A DNA stretch of 64,000 nt from Streptomyces adustus (lineage in GTDB: Bacteria > Actinomycetota > Actinomycetes > Streptomycetales > Streptomycetaceae): NCBI RefSeq assembly GCF_009377175.1, contig NZ_VJZD01000007.1, forward strand, positions 1-64,000, given 5' to 3'. Made by a program: the position numbers and the translations under genes. Below the pieces are notes generated by a model. That model saw only the letters and a program-made list of their open reading frames with translations, did no database searches and was not told where the DNA came from. Positions within the stretch are counted from its first letter, which is position 1; each line of letters begins with the position of its first letter. Shown piece after piece: positions 60,098 through 64,000 of the stretch.

Positions 60098-60931
60098 TCA
60101 GCGCAGCCCGGCGAAGAGGTCGTTCTCGGGCACGGCCGCGCCGGTGGTGTCCTGGACGCGTACGAAGGTCTCGACACCCATCAGCTCGGTGAACCTCTGC
60201 CGGCCCATCTTGAGGAAGAAGATGTTCTCGCCCTGGCTGGCGTGCGCGGCCAGCGCGTCGAACTTCTGAGCGCCGAAAGCTGAGGTGTCCACCCAGGTGG
60301 TGATCTCCTCGTCGGGGAGCCCGATCTCGGCCATCGCGGCGGCCTCGGCGGGATCCGGCTCCTGCCAGTCCGCACCGAACTCGCGCATGGTCTCCCCGAA
60401 CCGCTGCATCATCGAGCGGGGCGCAGTCGTCCAGTACACCTTCGGCGTCGGCGAGGTCATCGCGAGCGCCGCCATCGTGATGCGGTTGGCCTGGATGTGG
60501 TCGGGGTGGCCGTAGAAGCCGTTCTCGTCGTAGGTGACGACCACATCGGGCCGATAGCGCCGCAAGAGTTCCGCGAGCCGGGCGGCGCCCTCCTCGACGG
60601 GCGTCCGCCAGAAGGATCCGGGGGCGTCATTGTTCGGCCAGCCCATCATCCCGGAGTCGGCGTAGTCGAGTGTCTCCAGATGACTGACCTTCAGGACTTC
60701 GCAGCTCGCCTCGAGTTCACGACGTCGCATCAAGGCGACGGCCGCCGGATCGTGCCCGGGCTCGCCCGGCTTGACACCCCCCGGTCCGTCGCCGCAACCG
60801 CCGTCGGTACACGTCACCAGGACCGTGCGGATGCCCTCCGCCGCGTAGCGCGCGAGGACACCTCCCGTCCCCGTGGCCTCGTCGTCGGGGTGAGCGTGTA
60901 CCGCCATGAGCGTCAAAGGCCGGTCAGTCAT
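60098..60931 (-). CDS. PIG-L family deacetylase, mycothiol conjugate amidase-like
   Basis: A 277-residue zinc amidohydrolase of the LmbE/PIG-L fold. The metal motif AHPDDE lies at residues 12-17, with the second ligand histidine in GFYGHPDHIQANRI (about 140-153). The TDGGCGD and Mca-like MRRRELEASCEVLKVSHLETLDYADSGM segments are characteristic of the MshB/Mca group, which acts on GlcN-Ins containing thiols. Could be a mycothiol-conjugate amidase or relative. GGAGGA precedes ATG 60931. Upstream, in frame and without a stop, lies a STAS remnant. Confidence 0.88.
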   Translation of the reverse strand: MTDRPLTLMAVHAHPDDEATGTGGVLARYAAEGIRTVLVTCTDGGCGDGPGGVKPGEPGHDPAAVALMRRRELEASCEVLKVSHLETLDYADSGMMGWPNNDAPGSFWRTPVEEGAARLAELLRRYRPDVVVTYDENGFYGHPDHIQANRITMAALAMTSPTPKVYWTTAPRSMMQRFGETMREFGADWQEPDPAEAAAMAEIGLPDEEITTWVDTSAFGAQKFDALAAHASQGENIFFLKMGRQRFTELMGVETFVRVQDTTGAAVPENDLFAGLR

Positions 60932-61183
60932 GAACAAGTCCTCCGGTGTGAAAAGGCTTCTGTCCGAACTCGGGGCGGACGGACGGGTGGCCGCCCCGGC
61001 ATCGGGTGGCCGGACGCGCCCGGCCCGAGGACCCGGGACAGCCTCCGGCGCACGCCCTTCCGGTGTCTCTGTGCCTTGCCCGCGCGGCCCCGCTCCCTCG
61101 ACCGGTGCAACAGCGTCGGCCGGACCGGCTGTTCCCGCCGTGCCCGAGAAGATCTCTGGACGGTCGAGTCCGACGATGCCGGA

Positions 61184-61369
61184 GACCCGGCTGACACGCT
61201 CGGGGACGGCGGCCGGGGCGACGCCGGCGTGGGCCTGGCGGGCGATGTTGCGCCAGGCGATCAGGACGGTGATACCGCCGGAGTCGCAGCAGGTGATGCC
61301 GTCGAGGTCGATGACGACGGCACGGCGGGCCCGCCGTCGGCCGGGCGGGCGCACGCCGGTGGTTGTCAC
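61184..61369 (-). pseudogene. Truncated STAS-domain (anti-sigma antagonist) remnant
   Basis: Codons at 61369-61184 encode RAVVIDLDGITCCDSGGITVLIAWRN and RVSRVSGIVGLD, matching the second half of a STAS domain (the D-S-G phosphosite region and the following helix), but the first strand and helix are missing, and the rest of the frame is Pro/Ala/Gly-rich. It starts 21 bp after the stop of the upstream FAH gene. The frame continues without stop into the PIG-L gene, so a fused long product is formally possible. Confidence 0.6.
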
Positions 61370-61390
61370 CCTCGTGCGCCCGGCGTGACT

Positions 61391-62257
61391 TCATGCCGAA
61401 GCAGGCCGCAAAGCCTCCGGATCCGAGCGGAAGGTCTGGCGCAGCTCGCCCAGACCCTCGATTCGGCTGACCAGGATGTCGTCGGGGCCGAGGAAGCGCT
61501 GCGGCACCCGACGGTTGCCGACGCCCGAAGGCGTTCCCGTGAAGATGAGGTCGCCCGGGTGGAGCGGGCAGACCGCGCTGATGAACTCGATCAGCCGGGG
61601 AACCGAGAAGATCATCTCGCTGGTCCGGGCGCCCTGGACGCTCTCGCCGTTGAGCAGGCACTCGATGGCCAGATCGTCACGGTCGGCGAGCTCGTCCGGG
61701 GTGACCAGGGCAGGTCCGGTCGGGCCGAAGCCGGGATAGGACTTGCCCAAGGAGAACTGGGCCGGCTTGCCGGTCAGCTGCAGCCGCCGTTCGGACAGGT
61801 CCTGGCCCACGGTCAGGCCGGCGACGACCTCCCATGCCTCGGCGGCCGGGACACGGTGGCAGGCTCGGCCGATCACGGCCACCATCTCCAGCTCCCAGTC
61901 GACGTTGCCGTCGGGCAGTTCGACCTCGGCGTGGGGGCCCGTTATGCACGAGGGGAACTTGGTGAAGAGCAGCGGGATCTCGGGAGCGACGTAGCCCGCC
62001 TCGGCCGCGTGCGGCCGGTAGTTCAACGCGACGGCGAACACCTGCCGGGGACGGGGGACGGGCGCGTTCAGGTCGGTTTCGCGGTAGGGCGTCGCGGCGG
62101 GCAGTTCTGCCTGCCCGGCCCAGGCTACGAACTCGTCCCATTCGGCGAGGAGTTGCATCGGGTCGGAGCCGAAGCGGCCGTGGGAGGCGGTGGCGATGTC
62201 GACCGCCCCGTCCCCGACGAGCAGGACGGCGCGGTCGGCCAGCGTGGCGAGTCGCAT
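61391..62257 (-). CDS. Fumarylacetoacetate hydrolase family protein
   Basis: A 288-residue FAH-fold hydrolase. The metal-site elements are visible: the E-x-E pair in VDWELEMVAVIGR (about residues 120-132), then Asp in TVGQDLSERRLQ (about 151-162) and the core KSYPGFGPTGPALV. The C-terminal LHPGDLIFTGTPSGVGNRR is the family end-motif. It cleaves or decarboxylates C-C bonds in ring-opened aromatic intermediates. It lies downstream of a second FAH gene in the same direction, separated by 9 bp, with which it shares a common operon. Confidence 0.93.
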   Translation of the reverse strand: MRLATLADRAVLLVGDGAVDIATASHGRFGSDPMQLLAEWDEFVAWAGQAELPAATPYRETDLNAPVPRPRQVFAVALNYRPHAAEAGYVAPEIPLLFTKFPSCITGPHAEVELPDGNVDWELEMVAVIGRACHRVPAAEAWEVVAGLTVGQDLSERRLQLTGKPAQFSLGKSYPGFGPTGPALVTPDELADRDDLAIECLLNGESVQGARTSEMIFSVPRLIEFISAVCPLHPGDLIFTGTPSGVGNRRVPQRFLGPDDILVSRIEGLGELRQTFRSDPEALRPASA

Positions 62258-62266
62258 CTGTTCTCC

Positions 62267-63148
62267 TCAGTTCGTCGGGCCGTAGAGGTCGATCGAGTAC
62301 GGTTCGCTGTCGTGCGCGTCCTTCCAGGCGATCACCGGATTGCGCAGGGTGCCGATCCCTTCGATCTCGGCTTCGATCCGGTCGCCTGGTCGGAGGTAGA
62401 AGTCGAAGGGGTTGGGCTGCACCGCCGCGACCCCCGAGATCGTTCCGGTGGTGACGATGTCGCCGGCGCTGTAGCCCTGCGCCGAGTGGTAGGCCACCAG
62501 GTGCGGGATGGAGATCACCATCTGCCGTGTGTTGCCGGCCTGCCGCCGCTCGCCGTTGACGCGCAGCTCCATGGCGAGTGCCTGCGGGTTCGGCACCTCG
62601 TCCTTGGTGACGATCCACGGGCCGATGGGGCAGAAGGTGTCGATCGCCTTGGAGAAGGAGAAGACGCCGGACTGCATCTCGCGGCGTTGGATGTCGCGGG
62701 CGGTGATGTCGTTGAAAACGGTGTAGCCGGCGATGTAGTCCTCGGCTTCCTCCGGGCCGAAGAACTTGCCGCTCCTGCCGATCACGATTGCCAGCTCGAG
62801 CTCGTAGTCGAGCTCCTCGGTGAGTCCTTCGGGGTAGACGACCGCCTCGTCGGGGCCGATGATCGCGTCGACGTTCTGGAAGAAGACGATGCCCTTGTGT
62901 ACCGGGTGCGACCAGTCGACGGCGGTCAATTCGTCGTGGTGGTCGGTGAAGTTGCCGGCCGTGTGGAAGAACTTCTTCGGCACGATCGGGGCCCGCAGGC
63001 GTACGTCCGCGAGGGCGAAGCGCCGGCCGGTCTCGCTGACCTCGCCGCCGCGCTCGAAGTAGTCGCGCATCGACGGAACGTCGAGTTCCACCACGTCATC
63101 GCGGTCGAGGCGGCCGACCTGGCCGTTGTCGAAGGTCACGAGTTTCAT
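62267..63148 (-). CDS. Fumarylacetoacetate hydrolase family protein (second copy)
   Basis: A 293-residue FAH-type hydrolase, divergent from the neighbouring copy. Metal-site elements: LDYELELAIVIGR (about residues 115-127), VFNDITARDIQRRE (about 148-161), and SGVFSFSKAIDTFCPIGPWIV. C-terminal region SAGDIVTTGTISGVAAVQ is the family's TGTPxG motif with a changed residue (Ile for Pro). ATG 63148 has GGAGA upstream and overlaps the stop of the preceding gene (ATGA). Probably acts with the neighbours in degrading an aromatic or ring-cleavage acid. Confidence 0.93.
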   Translation of the reverse strand: MKLVTFDNGQVGRLDRDDVVELDVPSMRDYFERGGEVSETGRRFALADVRLRAPIVPKKFFHTAGNFTDHHDELTAVDWSHPVHKGIVFFQNVDAIIGPDEAVVYPEGLTEELDYELELAIVIGRSGKFFGPEEAEDYIAGYTVFNDITARDIQRREMQSGVFSFSKAIDTFCPIGPWIVTKDEVPNPQALAMELRVNGERRQAGNTRQMVISIPHLVAYHSAQGYSAGDIVTTGTISGVAAVQPNPFDFYLRPGDRIEAEIEGIGTLRNPVIAWKDAHDSEPYSIDLYGPTN

Positions 63149-63720
63149 GCGGGGTCTCCTGGTTGTCCGACGCGGAAGACGCGCAGCTGAAGCGCGAGCG
63201 TCGCGTAGTAGCCCACCAGGGTGGTGAGCTCCACCACCGCCTCCATGCCGTTCAATGAAACGGCACGGCCGAAGAGTGCGTCGTCGACGTCGCCGCTCGC
63301 CACCAGCGCCGTCACGAGGTCGGCCGCGGCCGCTTCCGCCGGGTCGCTCAGCTCCGGTGCCGTGCCGGAGCGGATGGCGACGAGCTGGGCATCGCACAGG
63401 CCGACCGCTCGGCCGATCGGCTCGTGCGCGTACCGCTCGAAGGCGCAGTCCCAGTGCGCCGCGACGATCAGGACGGCCGTCTCGCGAACGCGGTCGCTCA
63501 GTGTGGAGCGATACCTGAGGGCCGATCCGAGTTCCTGCAAAGCGGATCCGACGGCCGGGGCGTGCAGCATCGCGTTGAACGGTCCGTTCAGGCGGCCTTC
63601 GCCGTCCGTGAGGGAGAAGAACTGCGGACCGTTCGCTCGGGGGCCGCCCGCAATGGTGTCGTAGAGGACACGTTGTGCGGGGTCCAGTTCATGGGGTGTG
63701 AGGCGGGGGAGGCGGGTCAT
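63145..63720 (-). CDS. Carboxymuconolactone decarboxylase family protein
   Basis: A 191-residue AhpD-like helical protein. RETAVLIVAAHWDCAFERYAHEPIGRAVGL (about residues 82-111) is the CMD helix pair, with E/H residues in the usual place; the AhpD-type CxxC is absent. LPRLTPHELDPAQRVLYD is the typical start. It overlaps the FAH gene by 4 bp, so it is the first gene of a three-gene coupled operon. Its reaction is not determined; related proteins act on lactones in protocatechuate breakdown. Confidence 0.88.
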   Translation of the reverse strand: MTRLPRLTPHELDPAQRVLYDTIAGGPRANGPQFFSLTDGEGRLNGPFNAMLHAPAVGSALQELGSALRYRSTLSDRVRETAVLIVAAHWDCAFERYAHEPIGRAVGLCDAQLVAIRSGTAPELSDPAEAAAADLVTALVASGDVDDALFGRAVSLNGMEAVVELTTLVGYYATLALQLRVFRVGQPGDPA

Positions 63721-63849
63721 GACCCCACCGTGCGGCGGACGCCGGGCCGTGGCGACGGGCATGCCGGGCAATGGCATGCCGGTCCCGAGGTGTGCCGGTG
63801 AATGAAACACCCGTAGTGCGCGTCACCCGGGCCGCCTTGGATGCTCGGC
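63721..63849. promoter_or_regulatory. Divergent promoter region of the catabolic cluster
   Basis: 129 bp between the divergent starts at 63720 and 63850. Contains GTGCGCGTCAC at 63817-63827 as a possible regulator half-palindrome; no clear consensus promoter. Confidence 0.4.
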
Positions 63850-64000
63850 ATGACGGATTGGCTCGGACTTCGTGATCGCGCTGCTCTCGTCGCCGGTGCC
63901 GGTGGCATCGGCGCGGCGGCCGCGCTGGCCCTCGCCCGACAGGGCGCGCGCGTGATGGTGGCGGATGTCGACGAGGAACGGCTGGCCAAACTGACGGAGC
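63850..64000 (+). CDS. SDR-family oxidoreductase, truncated by window end
   Basis: The first 50 codons of a short-chain dehydrogenase: LGLRDRAALVAGAGGIGAAAALALARQGARVMVADVDEERL. The GAGGIG cofactor motif (residues about 16-21) and an Asp in ADVD that favours NAD are visible. The catalytic S-Y-K lies beyond the window. Divergent from the CMD-FAH operon and likely part of the same pathway. Confidence 0.85.
   Translation, partial: MTDWLGLRDRAALVAGAGGIGAAAALALARQGARVMVADVDEERLAKLTE

Noticed and set aside
60497-63190. 897-codon plus-strand frame over the FAH and PIG-L genes
   Set aside because: Antisense to three genes with family motifs.

Overview
The window is about 64 kb of very GC-rich DNA with third-codon-position G/C in almost every gene, GTG/TTG starts and dense short operons. 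Together with mycothiol-type enzymes, a DasR-type operator, a HelR-type RNA polymerase recycling ATPase, an ECF41/SigJ sigma factor, phased GAAAC half-sites like a GlnR operator, and paired secreted subtilases, this points to Streptomyces or a close relative. No rRNA, tRNA, CRISPR array or prophage was seen. The overall look is accessory chromosome rather than the conserved core.

Layout: 1-2.4 kb, a YceI protein and a two-gene ABC-2 exporter. 2.4-7.8 kb, small or uncharacterised membrane and cytoplasmic proteins, a mycothiol-dependent isomerase-type protein and an IS5-like transposase remnant. 7.8-13.4 kb, three consecutive beta-propeller genes (two WD40, one PQQ-like repeat). 13.4-16.5 kb, an XRE-cupin regulator divergent from a PLP aminotransferase across a 32-bp near-perfect palindrome, a secreted protein and a MarR regulator. 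16.9-21.8 kb, a complete urea ABC transporter operon urtABCDE. 22.1-30.9 kb, a MarR-MFS pair, then redox genes (Old Yellow Enzyme, YbhB/PEBP, zinc alcohol dehydrogenase, a MOSC-ferredoxin-reductase fusion, a GlxA/AraC regulator). 31.3-34.9 kb, an intact TDT-family transporter and a second copy that is both frameshifted and 5'-truncated next to a solo IS200/IS605 tnpB element. 35-37.4 kb, a MarR regulator and a TetR/NmrA-reductase pair. 37.6-46.6 kb, two divergent large secreted subtilases sharing an 11-bp promoter motif, plus a TrmB/LuxR-type regulator. 47.1-49.6 kb, two convergent operons (Fe(II)/2-oxoglutarate-type oxygenase; DUF4395 + membrane thioredoxin), each preceded by a 24-codon leader peptide of the actinobacterial sulfur/cysteine type. 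49.8-55.3 kb, a DasR-box chitinase, an RNA 2',3'-cyclic phosphodiesterase, HelR and a secreted lytic transglycosylase. 55.8-57.6 kb, a second TetR-reductase module, paralogous to the first, with two tandem operators. 57.8-61.4 kb, FAD oxidoreductase + SigJ, and a PIG-L deacetylase with a STAS remnant. 61.4-64 kb, an aromatic-catabolism-like cluster (two FAH-family hydrolases, a carboxymuconolactone-decarboxylase-like protein, a truncated SDR).

The strongest less-described signals are the two facing leader-peptide operons, the beta-propeller cluster, the regulator/operator pairs that can be read directly from the DNA, and two reading-frame breaks that both lie in runs of five G. All functional calls come from reading motifs by eye; no database search was possible.
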